Shown piece by piece: positions 1 through 8,572 of a stretch of 64,000 nt of DNA. The stretch is from Sphingomonas liriopis. Its GTDB lineage: Bacteria > Pseudomonadota > Alphaproteobacteria > Sphingomonadales > Sphingomonadaceae. Each line of letters begins with the position of its first letter. Position 1 is the stretch's first letter. The notes beneath the pieces were generated by a model. That model worked only from the letters and a program-made list of their open reading frames with translations, did no database searches and was not told where the DNA came from. The translations under genes were made by a program, and so were the position numbers. The stretch is taken from assembly GCF_024211255.1 (NCBI RefSeq), contig NZ_JAMLDY010000013.1, positions 1 to 64,000 of the forward strand, in the 5' to 3' direction.

Positions 1-111
1 ATGTTCTGTCGCCTGAAGGACTGGAGACGCATCGCCACCCGCTTCGACCGTAACATCAAGACCTTCATGGCTGCCATCGCCTTCGCAGCAGCCGTCATCT
101 GGTGGTTATGA
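1..111 (+). CDS. IS5-family transposase, C-terminal end (truncated by window edge)
   Basis: The 36 readable residues end in the pattern LKDWRRIATRFDRNIKTF followed by a hydrophobic tail ending IWWL. This is the typical C terminus of IS5-type DDE transposases common in alphaproteobacteria. The ATG at base 1 is probably an internal methionine, since the rest of the transposase lies outside the window. Only the C-terminal part is visible, so the DDE triad cannot be checked. Assignment rests on recognition of this C-terminal signature. Confidence 0.75.
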   Translation: MFCRLKDWRRIATRFDRNIKTFMAAIAFAAAVIWWL

Positions 112-120
112 GTCCGGACC
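1..120 (+). mobile_element. Right end of an IS5-family insertion sequence
   Basis: The transposase stop (109-111) lies inside gagtccggacc, which I take as the terminal inverted repeat end. It is followed at 121-124 by ctaa, which fits the YTAR target of IS5-type elements. The cta of that target is also the stop codon (TAG on the minus strand) of the esterase gene, so the element sits exactly at the 3' end of that gene. The other end is outside the window, so the repeat and the target duplication cannot be confirmed. Confidence 0.55.
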
Positions 121-1017
121 CTAACCCCGCCGATGCCGCGACAGCAGCGCCCATAGCGCCTCGTTGTCGACCACCCAGCTGTGCCCGCCGCCGACCGTGA
201 TCCGCGCGGTCATTTCGGCGCCGTCGCGGCAGGCGCCATAATGCTCCTCATACACGCGCGCCGACACGAACCGCGTCACCGGCGCCGCGCGACAGCGGTT
301 GAGCTGCGCCCAGCGCTGTTCGGCGGCGTGCATCGGATAGGACCAATAGGGGGCGCCGCCGCCCTGGATCGGGTTGGTCCGGTCGGCATCGCCGGCGAAG
401 GCGATGACGCTGACCGGCGTCTTCGGCCGGCAGCTGCGCGGATCGGGGCGCGTCGGATCGCGCTTGAGCGGGTTGCCGGCGCGCAAGCCCACGACGGGGG
501 CGATCGCCGCGAACCGCTCCGGCGCGACGCAGCCGAGCCACGACGTCATCCGCCCGCCGCCCGACAGGCCGGTGACGTAGACGCGTGTCCGATCGGCGCA
601 GCCCGCCGCGACCAGCCCGTCGACCAGCGCGGTGAGATAGGCGACGTCGTCGCGCTCGCCCGGGCCGGGGATCGTCCCCTCGACCGTCGGCACGCCGGGG
701 ATGTTCCAGACGAAGCCGGTCTTCGCGGCGATGCCGCCGTCGGGATAGGCGACGAGGACGCCATGCCGGTCGGCGGTGGCCGCCAGCCCCGAATCGCGCA
801 GCATCGCCGCACCGGTCGCGGTGCTGCCATGGAGCAGCACGATCAGCGGCGCCGGCGTCGCGCCATCCCAGCCGGTGGGGACATGCACGCCGCTCGGCGT
901 GCTGCCGGCGGGCGCGAAGGTCGAACCGAGCGTGCAGCGTGCCTGCGCGGGCGTTGCGGCGAGGGCCAGCCAGGCCGTGGCGACGGCGGCGAACAGGGGA
1001 AAGAGGCGCATATTCAT
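121..1017 (-). CDS. PHB-depolymerase-family esterase (LpqC-like), secreted
   Basis: A 298-residue alpha/beta hydrolase of the polyhydroxybutyrate-depolymerase / feruloyl-esterase-like family. Residues 1-26 form a signal peptide ending in PAQA, so the enzyme is exported. The oxyanion region LLHGS is near residue 62. The nucleophile elbow GLSGGG gives Ser152, a likely Asp is in GDAD near 210, and His279 is in GGGHSW, completing a catalytic triad. The frame is open further upstream, but the signal peptide fixes the start at ATG 1017 (or the ATG at 1011). The substrate could be a short-chain polyester or an acylated polysaccharide. Its stop codon abuts the IS5 element end. Confidence 0.85.
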   Translation of the reverse strand: MNMRLFPLFAAVATAWLALAATPAQARCTLGSTFAPAGSTPSGVHVPTGWDGATPAPLIVLLHGSTATGAAMLRDSGLAATADRHGVLVAYPDGGIAAKTGFVWNIPGVPTVEGTIPGPGERDDVAYLTALVDGLVAAGCADRTRVYVTGLSGGGRMTSWLGCVAPERFAAIAPVVGLRAGNPLKRDPTRPDPRSCRPKTPVSVIAFAGDADRTNPIQGGGAPYWSYPMHAAEQRWAQLNRCRAAPVTRFVSARVYEEHYGACRDGAEMTARITVGGGHSWVVDNEALWALLSRHRRG

Positions 1018-1122
1018 GTGGTGCGGTCGGGGACGCCGTGCGTCAATGTCGCGTGGGCCTTTGGGGAGGCGACGCGGGAGTGAATCCCGCGTCGTCAGTC
1101 GCCGCGCTGGCGGCGCTGACCG

Positions 1123-1168
1123 GGCCGGTTGTAACGCACGGCGCGCAGCGCGTGCGTTACAACCGGCC
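1123..1168. repeat. Perfect 18-bp inverted repeat overlapping a stop codon
   Basis: Arms 1123-1140 and 1151-1168 are perfect reverse complements separated by 10 bases. The right arm contains the TAA stop (1157-1159) of the helix-hairpin-helix gene. The RNA would form a very stable hairpin at the 3' end of that mRNA. No T-run follows on the minus strand, so it is not a classical intrinsic terminator; mRNA 3'-end protection is possible. Confidence 0.8.
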
Positions 1169-1852
1169 GAACACCGCCTCGAACCCCGCCCGGTCGCCCG
1201 CGGCGAGGAAGCGCGCCTGCTCGATCCACCGGTCGCGGCCCATCCGCCCGGCGAACGGCCCCAGGTGCGCATCGAGCCGTTCCGCCTCGTCGTCGCTCAG
1301 CGCGGCGACCTGCCCCACCGTCGTGATCCCCAGTTCGCCGAGCCGCGTCGCCAGCTTCGGCCCCAGCCCCTTCAGCGTCGACACCGGTGCATCGGCGGGA
1401 TCGCCGGTCGTCGCGGCCGGCTCCGACACCGCCTCGACCGCCGGCGCGGCGTCGAGCGGCGCGCTCGCCGCGATCGGTTCGTTGGCGAGCGGGGCAGGCG
1501 AGGGTGCCTCGACCGGTGCCTCGTCGCGCGCGATCGGGGCAGTTGCGACCGGCGCTGCCTCGCGCATGGCAGGAGCAGGCGCCGTCGGTTCATCGGCGAT
1601 TGGACCGGACGAACGTGCCTCGACCGGCGGTTCGACGCGCGCCGTTCCTGCATGGACGTCGTCGTTGTGGCTGGCGATGTCGCGCTCGGCGGTCTTGCGC
1701 CGGCGCTTCAGTCGCGCGCCCCAGACGATCGCGGCGATCACCAGCAATGCGAAGATCGCGACGATCGCGAGATGCGCGACGGTGAAGGCGTCGGTGGTGC
1801 TCGGGATCAGGCTGGCACCGGTGGCGCCACCGGCAGTCGCGGTATCGTTCAT
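1157..1852 (-). CDS. Membrane-anchored helix-hairpin-helix protein
   Basis: A 231-residue protein in three parts. A transmembrane helix lies at about residues 26-45, followed by a basic RLKRRRK stop-transfer. A low-complexity Ala/Pro/Glu linker occupies about 50-155. A C-terminal helix-hairpin-helix module (about 156-231) contains LKGLGPKLATRLGELGI, as in DUF4332-like proteins and other HhH domains. The orientation suggests the HhH domain is cytoplasmic and could tether DNA or a protein partner to the membrane. I do not know a characterised function. The start is ATG 1852, because the longer open frame upstream has no sensible coding content. Confidence 0.75.
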   Translation of the reverse strand: MNDTATAGGATGASLIPSTTDAFTVAHLAIVAIFALLVIAAIVWGARLKRRRKTAERDIASHNDDVHAGTARVEPPVEARSSGPIADEPTAPAPAMREAAPVATAPIARDEAPVEAPSPAPLANEPIAASAPLDAAPAVEAVSEPAATTGDPADAPVSTLKGLGPKLATRLGELGITTVGQVAALSDDEAERLDAHLGPFAGRMGRDRWIEQARFLAAGDRAGFEAVFGRL

Positions 1853-2054
1853 GCCCCCGACCCTAGCCGCGACGCTACGGCACGGCGAGCGGAAACGTAC
1901 GCGTGCCGAGTCCTTCGCGGTTCCGATGCACGAACTGCAATCGTTCGTTTCGATCGGGGCGGCACCCCGGCTGCGAGCGGGACCTGTGCAGAAACGCCAT
2001 GGCAGCAACCGACCCCCACCCCAGCGAAGGCGAAACCTCTGCGAAACCCTGTCC

Positions 2055-2143
2055 GTGCTCCCGCACAGGCGGGAGCCCAGGAGTCACGCGCGCCATAAGC
2101 CGTTGTTTTGCTTGGCTCTGGGCTCCCGCCTGCGCGGGAGCAC
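2055..2143. repeat. Intergenic palindromic repeat, family G (gctcccgc/gcgggagc)
   Basis: Arms 2055-2080 and 2118-2143 are inverted copies (26 bp, one mismatch), each containing its own small gctcccgc...gcgggagc hairpin. It is the only structure I see in the 368-base gap between the helix-hairpin-helix gene and the AsmA-like gene (1853-2220). Open frames across this gap have no convincing protein content. Confidence 0.8.
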
Positions 2144-2220
2144 TGGGGAGGGATACGGACCTTGGCGGGCGTGGTGCCGTTATCATGCAAAGGTCCCGCC
2201 CCCGCCTGGCCTTGATAGGC

Positions 2221-4056
2221 CTACCGCAGCGCCCGCGCCGCCAGCCCGGCGCAATCGGCGTCGGTCGCGGTCGGGCCCTGCCGCCCGGTGATCGCGCGGC
2301 CGATCGCCTTGAAGATATTGCCCGCCGACTTCACCTGCGCGGGCACGGTCAGCACCGGATCGCTCAGCGTGCCGGTCATCCACGCCGCGCCGGGCAGCCG
2401 CAGCACGCTGTTCCCCTTGGGCGCGCCGGTCAGCCGCAGCGCGATGCGTTCGGCGGGGAGGCTCACCGTACCGCTGCCGTGCAACTGGCTGGCGCTGGTA
2501 TCGACCACCAGCGGCGCCGCGACCCCGCGCCCACCCTTCACCGGCAACGCCAGCACGACGCAGCGCAGCGTCGCAGTCTCGCCGCCGGCGAACAGCGCCC
2601 GGCCCGCATCGAAGCCCAGTGCCGCGGCGTAGCGCGCCGGCAGCGCGCCATCGCGTACGGTAAAGCCGATCCGCCCGTCCGACCGCCCGATCGCGTCGCG
2701 GATCGTCTCGCCGCGCCCGGTCAGCCGCGCATGCGCCGCGATCCGCCCGGTAAAGGCGCCGCCGCTGCCCGCCAGCGCCTCGACCCGCGTGCCGGTCAGC
2801 CGCAGGTCGACGCCCAGCGTCGGCCATCGGGCGCCGCCGCGCTGCTCGACCGTCACGCTGCCGCGCGCGACGCCGCCCGCCAGCCGGATGGTGAGCGGTT
2901 CGACGCGCAGCCGCTGGCGGTCGAGGTTGAGCACGCCCTGCAACCCCGTTACCGACGTCGCCCCGCCATGGCTGAACACGCGCGCGACGCGCACCGCGAT
3001 GCGGCCGTCGGTCCTGTCGATTTTGGAAAGGTCGATGCGCGTGTTGGGCACGACGCGCGGCCCGATCGCGCGCTCCAATGCCGCGGCCTTCGCCTGCCCC
3101 TCGTCCGACGACAGATCGTCGAAGTCGAAGCGGTTGGACGCGACCGCGCCGTCCAGCTTGGTGCGGCCGTCCTGCTTGTCGACGGTGACGTGCCCGGCGA
3201 TGTCGGAGCGGCCGATCGTGCCCTTCAGACCGGTGACGATCCATTTCGGCGCCTCATGGCGGACGTGCGCGGTGATCGCGACCGGCTGCGTGCCGAACAG
3301 CCCCGCCTCGATCACCGCGTCGATCAGCCGCAGGTCGGCGGCACGCGCGTCGACATCGAGCGTCATGGCATCGGTGTCGAGCGGCCGGTCCATATGGCCC
3401 TTGGCGCGCATGCGCAGCGCCGCGCCTTCGATCGTGGCGCTGAACGGCCAAGGCCCCGCCGCCGCCCGCGCGACCGACGCCCCGGTCAGCGCGATCCGCA
3501 CCGGCGTGCCGCGGATCGTGCCGCTGCCGTTCGCGCGAAGCCCTCGTGCGTCGGAGGCGAACGCCATCACCGCGCTGCGCCGCCGCTTGTCGTCGCGATA
3601 CCGGATCACGCTGTCGCGCACGGTCAGGCCGTCGAGATCGGTCGACGCGCCGCCGCTCTCGGGCTCGCCCGGCCGCGACCAGTTGGTCCGGCCGTTGGCA
3701 TCGCGCACCAGCGCCAGCTGCAGCCCGGTCACCGCGATGTCGCGCGGCCTGAACGTGCCCGTCAGCAGCGGCCACAACGGAAAGCTCACCCGCGCCTCGC
3801 GCAGCCGCAGGAAATCGCCGCTGCCCGCCCACGGCGCCTGACGGATCGTCACGCCGCGCACCGCGATCGTCGGCGTCAAGCCGATCGTGTCGACGCGCTC
3901 CATGCTGGCGATGCTCACCGGCCGCCCGAACCGCTGCGTTAGCCGGTCGGCGACGATGCCCTTGAGCAGGCCGAAGGGAAAGGCCGCGACTGCCAGCAAG
4001 AGCAGTACGACTACGACCGCAACCCACGACAGGGCTTTACGAAGTCTCACCTTCAC
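2221..4056 (-). CDS. AsmA-family outer-membrane-biogenesis protein
   Basis: A 611-residue AsmA-like protein. An N-terminal transmembrane anchor (about residues 8-30) is followed by the typical AsmA opening, with LTQRFGRPVSI and then a beta-rich periplasmic region. It ends in the conserved region with GALPARYAAALGF and the repeated strand pattern of AsmA/TamB-type lipid-transfer proteins. Members are implicated in phospholipid or LPS transport to the outer membrane. The start is GTG at 4056. The Shine-Dalgarno-like cAGGGcg just upstream lies in a palindromic repeat (4056-4121). Upstream and on the same strand is the DUF1674 gene. Confidence 0.8.
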   Translation of the reverse strand: MKVRLRKALSWVAVVVVLLLLAVAAFPFGLLKGIVADRLTQRFGRPVSIASMERVDTIGLTPTIAVRGVTIRQAPWAGSGDFLRLREARVSFPLWPLLTGTFRPRDIAVTGLQLALVRDANGRTNWSRPGEPESGGASTDLDGLTVRDSVIRYRDDKRRRSAVMAFASDARGLRANGSGTIRGTPVRIALTGASVARAAAGPWPFSATIEGAALRMRAKGHMDRPLDTDAMTLDVDARAADLRLIDAVIEAGLFGTQPVAITAHVRHEAPKWIVTGLKGTIGRSDIAGHVTVDKQDGRTKLDGAVASNRFDFDDLSSDEGQAKAAALERAIGPRVVPNTRIDLSKIDRTDGRIAVRVARVFSHGGATSVTGLQGVLNLDRQRLRVEPLTIRLAGGVARGSVTVEQRGGARWPTLGVDLRLTGTRVEALAGSGGAFTGRIAAHARLTGRGETIRDAIGRSDGRIGFTVRDGALPARYAAALGFDAGRALFAGGETATLRCVVLALPVKGGRGVAAPLVVDTSASQLHGSGTVSLPAERIALRLTGAPKGNSVLRLPGAAWMTGTLSDPVLTVPAQVKSAGNIFKAIGRAITGRQGPTATDADCAGLAARALR

Positions 4057-4121
4057 CGTTCGCCCTGAGCCTGTCGAAGGGCCTGAGTCTCATCGCGCTT
4101 CGACAGGCTCAGCACGAACGG
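4056..4121. repeat. Palindromic repeat, family A (ctgagcctgtcgaag)
   Basis: Arms 4056-4079 and 4098-4121 are inverted copies (24 bp, two mismatches) around an 18-base spacer. Further copies are at 10158-10225 and 52774-52848. The left end touches the GTG start codon of the AsmA-like gene. Confidence 0.85.
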
Positions 4122-4188
4122 AGTAACTTGGTCATTGGGTCCGTCATGGACCAATGGACGCGCGTCGCCCGATCCGGTTCCGTAACGG

Positions 4189-4350
4189 TCAGAAATCGAC
4201 CGCAATGCCCTTCAATTCCCAATCGCCGTAGCGCGTCGGATCGAGGCCTAGCGGGTCCTCCTGCGCCGACGTCTTGTCTTCCGGCTGCGGCACCGGCGGG
4301 CTTTCGGTAAGGTAGGCGGGCGGCTTCACATGTGCGGGGCGTTGGCCCAT
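4189..4350 (-). CDS. DUF1674 (SDHAF4-like) small protein
   Basis: A 53-residue protein ending in DPTRYGDWELKGIAVDF, the DUF1674 signature shared with the eukaryotic succinate-dehydrogenase assembly factor SDHAF4/Sdh8. By homology it may help mature or protect flavinylated SdhA, but the bacterial role is inferred. I chose ATG 4350 because ggagag lies five bases upstream; an in-frame ATG at 4377 has no such site. It is divergent from rsmB, with the short gap 4351-4410 between them. Confidence 0.8.
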   Translation of the reverse strand: MGQRPAHVKPPAYLTESPPVPQPEDKTSAQEDPLGLDPTRYGDWELKGIAVDF

Positions 4351-4410
4351 CGCGTCTCTCCGGGCTAAGGGGGACATCCCATATCGTTCCAGCCGTCAGG
4401 TTCCACAAGT

Positions 4411-5709
4411 TTGCCCCGCAAAACCGATTCCGACAATCCCGACGCGCTCGGTACCCCCTCCCGCCGCGCGGCGCTGCGCCTGCTCGACGCGGTGCTGCGC
4501 CGGGGCGAGCCGCTCGAACAGGCGCTGGTCGCCGCCACCCGCCACGTCTACGGCCCCGATCGCGGCCTCGCGCACGCCATCGCGGCGGAGGTGCTGCGGC
4601 GGCTGCCCGATCTCGACGCGCTGATCGATTCGGTCACCGAACGCCCCTTGCCCGACGATGCCAAGGCGCGGATGGCGCTGCGCGTCGCGCTGGTCCAGGC
4701 GCTGGTGCTCGGCACCCCGCACCATGCCGCGATCGCCACCGTACTGCCGCTGGTCGACGGCGGTCCGCGCAAGCTGGTCCATGGCGTCTTCGGCGCAATC
4801 ACGCGGTCGGGCGTGCTGCTCCCCGAAATCCCCGCGCTGCCGCCCAAGGTCGAGGCGCGCTGGGACGCCGCCTGGGGCCCCGACATGGTCGAAGGCGCCG
4901 CGCAGGCGATCGCCGCGCCGCCGCCGCTCGACCTGACGCTCGCCGATCCGGGCGAGACCGACCATTGGGTCGCCGCACTCGGCGGCACCAGCCTGATGCC
5001 CGGCCACGTCCGCGTCGCCGATGCCGCGCCGGTCACCGACCTGCCCGGTTTCGCCGAGGGACGCTGGTGGGTGCAGGACATCGCCGCCTCGCTGCCCGCG
5101 CGGCTGCTGGCGGACGGGCCAAGGCATGACGGGGCCACCGCGATCGACCTGTGCGCCGCACCCGGCGGCAAGACGCTCCAGCTCGCCGCCGCGGGCTACA
5201 CCGTTACCGCGGTCGACGTCTCCAACGCGCGGATCAAGCGGCTGCGCGAGAACCTGTTCCGCACGCGACTGAAGGCGGAGGTCATCGCCGCCGACGTGCT
5301 GAAATGGGCGCCCGCGGAGCCCGCCGACGCGCTGCTGATCGACGCGCCGTGCAGCGCCACCGGCATCTTCCGCCGCCACCCCGACGTCCTCCACCGCGTC
5401 CACCCCGCGATCATCGAAGAAATGGCGGGGTTGCAGGCGAAGGTCTTCCTGCGCGCCGCCGACTGGGTGAAGCCCGGCGGCCGGCTGGTGTTCGCGACGT
5501 GCAGCCTCGAGCGCGCCGAGGGCGAGGACCAGCTCGCGCGGTTCCTGTCCGCGCGCGACGATTACGCGATCGATGCGCCCGATCCGGCGCTGCTCCCCGC
5601 GGGCGTTCCGGTGCACGCCGACGGCTACGTCCGCACGCTGCCCGGCATGCTCGCCGACAAGGGCGGCTGCGACGGCTTCTTCATCGTGCGGCTGCGGCGG
5701 AAGGGGTAA
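4411..5709 (+). CDS. rsmB: RsmB-type 16S rRNA (cytosine-C5) methyltransferase
   Basis: A 432-residue RsmB/Sun/NOP2-family RNA methyltransferase that forms m5C in 16S rRNA (C967 in E. coli). The N-terminal third is a NusB-like RNA-binding domain. The SAM-binding motif DLCAAPGGKTLQL is near residue 246. The two cysteines used in m5C catalysis are present, in DAPCSATG near 314 and in ATCSLE near 362. The start is uncertain: TTG 4411 is the first plausible in-frame codon after the divergent promoter region. It begins a run (rsmB, rpe, heparinase-like, purH) typical of sphingomonads. Confidence 0.9.
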   Translation: MPRKTDSDNPDALGTPSRRAALRLLDAVLRRGEPLEQALVAATRHVYGPDRGLAHAIAAEVLRRLPDLDALIDSVTERPLPDDAKARMALRVALVQALVLGTPHHAAIATVLPLVDGGPRKLVHGVFGAITRSGVLLPEIPALPPKVEARWDAAWGPDMVEGAAQAIAAPPPLDLTLADPGETDHWVAALGGTSLMPGHVRVADAAPVTDLPGFAEGRWWVQDIAASLPARLLADGPRHDGATAIDLCAAPGGKTLQLAAAGYTVTAVDVSNARIKRLRENLFRTRLKAEVIAADVLKWAPAEPADALLIDAPCSATGIFRRHPDVLHRVHPAIIEEMAGLQAKVFLRAADWVKPGGRLVFATCSLERAEGEDQLARFLSARDDYAIDAPDPALLPAGVPVHADGYVRTLPGMLADKGGCDGFFIVRLRRKG

Positions 5710-5722
5710 CGTCACCCAAATA

Positions 5723-5836
5723 CTTCGTCACCCCGGACTCGTTCCGGGGTCCACCGGGCCACGAGCATACGGCAAGAGGCTCAAGCCTGCCGCCTCGCCG
5801 CGGAGTGGACCCCGGAACGAGTCCGGGGTGACGAAG
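5723..5836. repeat. Palindromic repeat, family B (gtcaccccgga/tccggggtgac)
   Basis: Perfect 32-bp inverted arms at 5723-5754 and 5805-5836 flank about 50 bases of variable spacer in the rsmB-rpe gap. Other copies are at 8353-8462, 36255-36361 and 55657-55753. Confidence 0.9.
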
Positions 5837-5919
5837 GAATGGGGAGCCGTTCTCCACCAACCTCGCAAACGCCCCAACCGCATTGTAATAGAAACCGACA
5901 CGGCTACAGAAGGCCGGTC

Positions 5920-6576
5920 ATGCAGCCCGTCCGTATCGCCCCCTCCATCCTCTCCGCCGACTTCGCCAAATTGGGGGAGGAGGTCCGCGCCATCGACGCC
6001 GCCGGCGCCGACTGGATCCACATCGACGTGATGGACGGCCATTTCGTCCCCAACATCACGATCGGCCCCGCCGTGGTGAAGGCGCTGCGCCCGCACACGA
6101 CCAAGCCGTTCGACGTTCACCTGATGATTTCGCCGGTCGACCTCTATCTCGACGCCTTCGCGGAGGCCGGCGCCGACTGCATCACCGTCCACCCGGAGGC
6201 CGGGCCGCACATCCATCGCACGATCCAGCACATCAAGGGGCTGGGCATCCGCGCCGGCGTCGTGCTCAACCCCGGCACGCCCGCCAAGATGCTCGATTAC
6301 CTGATCGACATGGTCGACCTGGTGCTGGTGATGAGCGTCAACCCCGGCTTCGGCGGGCAGAGCTTCATCGACAGCCAGCTGAAAAAGATCGCGGCGATCC
6401 GCAAGATGATCGACGCGACTGGCCGCAGCATCGATCTGGAGGTCGATGGCGGCGTCGATCCGACCCACGCCGCGCGCTGTATCGCCGCCGGCGCCGATGC
6501 GCTCGTCGCCGGCACCGCCGCCTTCCGGGGCGGTCCCGATCATTATGCCGCCAATATCGCGGCCCTGCGCGGATGA
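5920..6576 (+). CDS. rpe: Ribulose-phosphate 3-epimerase
   Basis: A 218-residue TIM-barrel enzyme interconverting ribulose-5-phosphate and xylulose-5-phosphate in the pentose phosphate pathway. The family pattern is clear: [15 protein letters not shown] at the N terminus, [15 protein letters not shown] near residue 38, the metal-binding HLMI region, [12 protein letters not shown] near 140, and VDGGV near 178. ATG 5920 gives the normal family length. The stop overlaps the ATG of the next gene (ATGA), so the two are probably translationally coupled. Confidence 0.96.
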   Translation: MQPVRIAPSILSADFAKLGEEVRAIDAAGADWIHIDVMDGHFVPNITIGPAVVKALRPHTTKPFDVHLMISPVDLYLDAFAEAGADCITVHPEAGPHIHRTIQHIKGLGIRAGVVLNPGTPAKMLDYLIDMVDLVLVMSVNPGFGGQSFIDSQLKKIAAIRKMIDATGRSIDLEVDGGVDPTHAARCIAAGADALVAGTAAFRGGPDHYAANIAALRG

Positions 6577-8303
6577 ACGATCTGTCGCCCGAACCGCATG
6601 ACGGGATCGAGGAGGGCAAGCGGCTGATGCGCGTCGGCGGCGACAAGGGGCTGAGCCTTGCCGATCGCCTGTCCGAACGCTTCCACAAGCTGACGTGGCG
6701 CACCCCGATCCACACCATGCGGCTGAAGGGCCGTTATCCGTTGAAGCTGATCGCGGTGCCCGACGATCCGCTGATCGGCGACATCGCCCGCGGCCATGCG
6801 CTGCTGCGCGGCGAGCTCGCCTTCCGCGGCGAAGCGCACCCGATCGACACGCTCGCCTTCAAGCGCGGCGAATGGGGCCGTCCCTTCGCCGAATATGTCC
6901 ACAGCTTCGCCTGGCTGCGCGACCTGTCGAGCGTCGCGACGCGCGCACAGGGGGCGCCGATCGCCGAGGCGCTGATGGCGCGCTGGCTCGACGATTATGC
7001 CGAGACGGTCGATGCCTTCGCCTGGCGGCCCGATCTGTGGGGCCGGCGCCTCCTGTTCTGGACCGCGCATGCGCCGCTGATCCTGTCGTCGACCGACCTC
7101 GTCTATCGCTCCAGCGTGCTCAACACGCTCGCGCGGGGCGCACGCCATCTCGATCGCGGCGCCGACAAGGCCGCACCGGGCAGCCCGCGGATCGCGGCCT
7201 GGTGCGGTGTCGTCGCGGCGGGGCTGCTGATCCCCGGTGGCGATCCGCGCCGCAGCTTCGGCGAGGCGGGCCTCGCGCGCGCGCTGGCGGGTGGGCTCAG
7301 CGAGGACGGCGGCTCGGTGTCGCGCAGCCCGGCGATGCTCGCCGACACGATCCAGCTGCTCGGCATGCTGCGCGAAACCTACGCCGCACGACGCGAGGAA
7401 CTGCCCGCCGCGGCGCAAGGCGCGCTCGCCCGCGCGGTGCCGGCGCTGCTCGGTGTCACCCACGGCGACCGCATGCTGTCGAGCTGGCAGGGCGGCGGCC
7501 CCTCGACCCCCGACGCGCTCGCCGCGCTGATCGAGGCGAGCGGCATCCGCACCCGCCCGCTGCGCCAGGCGCGCGACTGGGGCTATCAGCGGCTCGCCGC
7601 CGGCGGCGCCGTGCTGATCGTCGACGCCGCGCCGCCGCCGATCGCCAAGCTGGTCGAGGGCGGCTGTGCCTCGACACTGGCGTTCGAATTCTCGGATGGC
7701 GAACAGCGCCTGGTCGTCAATTGCGGCGGTGCCCGCGCCGCGGTCGCGCAGCTTCCCGCCGCCTTCGCCGAAGGCCTGCGCACCACCGCCGCGCATTCGA
7801 CGCTGACCGTCGGCGATTCGAACAGCACCGCGATCCACGCCGACGGCACGCTTGGCCGCGGCGTCGGCGAGGTCGAGCTGAGCCGCCAAGAATCGGACGT
7901 CGCCAGCCGGATCGAGGCGAGCCACGACGGCTATGTCCGCCGCTGGGGCTTCGTCCACCGCCGCCAGCTGATGCTGACCGGCGACGGCAAGGAATTGCGC
8001 GGCGAGGACGCGCTGCTGCCGCAGGGTCGCCGTCGCAAGGCGGGCATGGTCCCCTTCGCGATCCGCTTCCATCTGGGCAGCGGCGTGCAGGTGTCGCCGA
8101 CCGCCGACGGCCTTGCCGCGCTGCTGCGCCTGCCCGGCGGCGCGCTATGGCAGTTCCGCTGCCGCGGCGGCACGCTGACGATCGAGGATTCGCTGTGGAT
8201 CGACGGCGAAGGCCGCCCGATCGCGACGCAGCAGCTGGTCGTCGGCGGCGAAGCCCCCGCCGGCGGCGCCAACGTCAGCTGGGCCCTGAAGCGCGCGCTC
8301 TGA
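6573..8303 (+). CDS. Heparinase II/III-family protein
   Basis: A 576-residue protein of the heparinase II/III-like family that alphaproteobacteria carry between rpe and purH. The N-terminal two thirds form an alpha-helical toroid ([28 protein letters not shown]). The C-terminal beta-sandwich contains the heparinase II/III-type RIEASHDGY and FVHRRQLML patterns. No signal peptide is visible, so the usual idea of secreted glycosaminoglycan lysis does not fit well; a role in cell-envelope polysaccharide metabolism is an inference from context. It is coupled to rpe by an ATGA overlap. Confidence 0.85.
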   Translation: MNDLSPEPHDGIEEGKRLMRVGGDKGLSLADRLSERFHKLTWRTPIHTMRLKGRYPLKLIAVPDDPLIGDIARGHALLRGELAFRGEAHPIDTLAFKRGEWGRPFAEYVHSFAWLRDLSSVATRAQGAPIAEALMARWLDDYAETVDAFAWRPDLWGRRLLFWTAHAPLILSSTDLVYRSSVLNTLARGARHLDRGADKAAPGSPRIAAWCGVVAAGLLIPGGDPRRSFGEAGLARALAGGLSEDGGSVSRSPAMLADTIQLLGMLRETYAARREELPAAAQGALARAVPALLGVTHGDRMLSSWQGGGPSTPDALAALIEASGIRTRPLRQARDWGYQRLAAGGAVLIVDAAPPPIAKLVEGGCASTLAFEFSDGEQRLVVNCGGARAAVAQLPAAFAEGLRTTAAHSTLTVGDSNSTAIHADGTLGRGVGEVELSRQESDVASRIEASHDGYVRRWGFVHRRQLMLTGDGKELRGEDALLPQGRRRKAGMVPFAIRFHLGSGVQVSPTADGLAALLRLPGGALWQFRCRGGTLTIEDSLWIDGEGRPIATQQLVVGGEAPAGGANVSWALKRAL

Positions 8304-8352
8304 CCGCGGAGGAGGCTGGGCCGCGGGATCTCCCTCGCTTTCCCACCGCCCC

Positions 8353-8462
8353 TCGTCACCCCGGACTTGTTCCGGGGTCCACTCCGCGGCGAGGCGAACG
8401 CACTGAAGCATGAGCGATACGCCCGCGGCCCGGTGGACCCCGGAACGAGTCCGGGGTGACGA
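8353..8462. repeat. Palindromic repeat, family B
   Basis: Inverted arms 8353-8382 and 8433-8462 (30 bp, one mismatch) lie in the gap before purH. Same family as 5723-5836. Confidence 0.88.
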
Positions 8463-8572
8463 AGGAAGGGTGGCGATCGTCGGACAAAACCGATGCCGCC
8501 GCTGCGCTACACCTGTTCGCCAGCCCCATCCGCCGCTAGGGGGACGCGCGGCAGCCCCCCGAAGGAACCCCC

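Noticed and set aside
5723..8462. Family B palindromes as intrinsic terminators
   Set aside because: The hairpins are strong but no T-runs follow, and copies also occur before genes and inside coding regions. They fit mobile repeats better.
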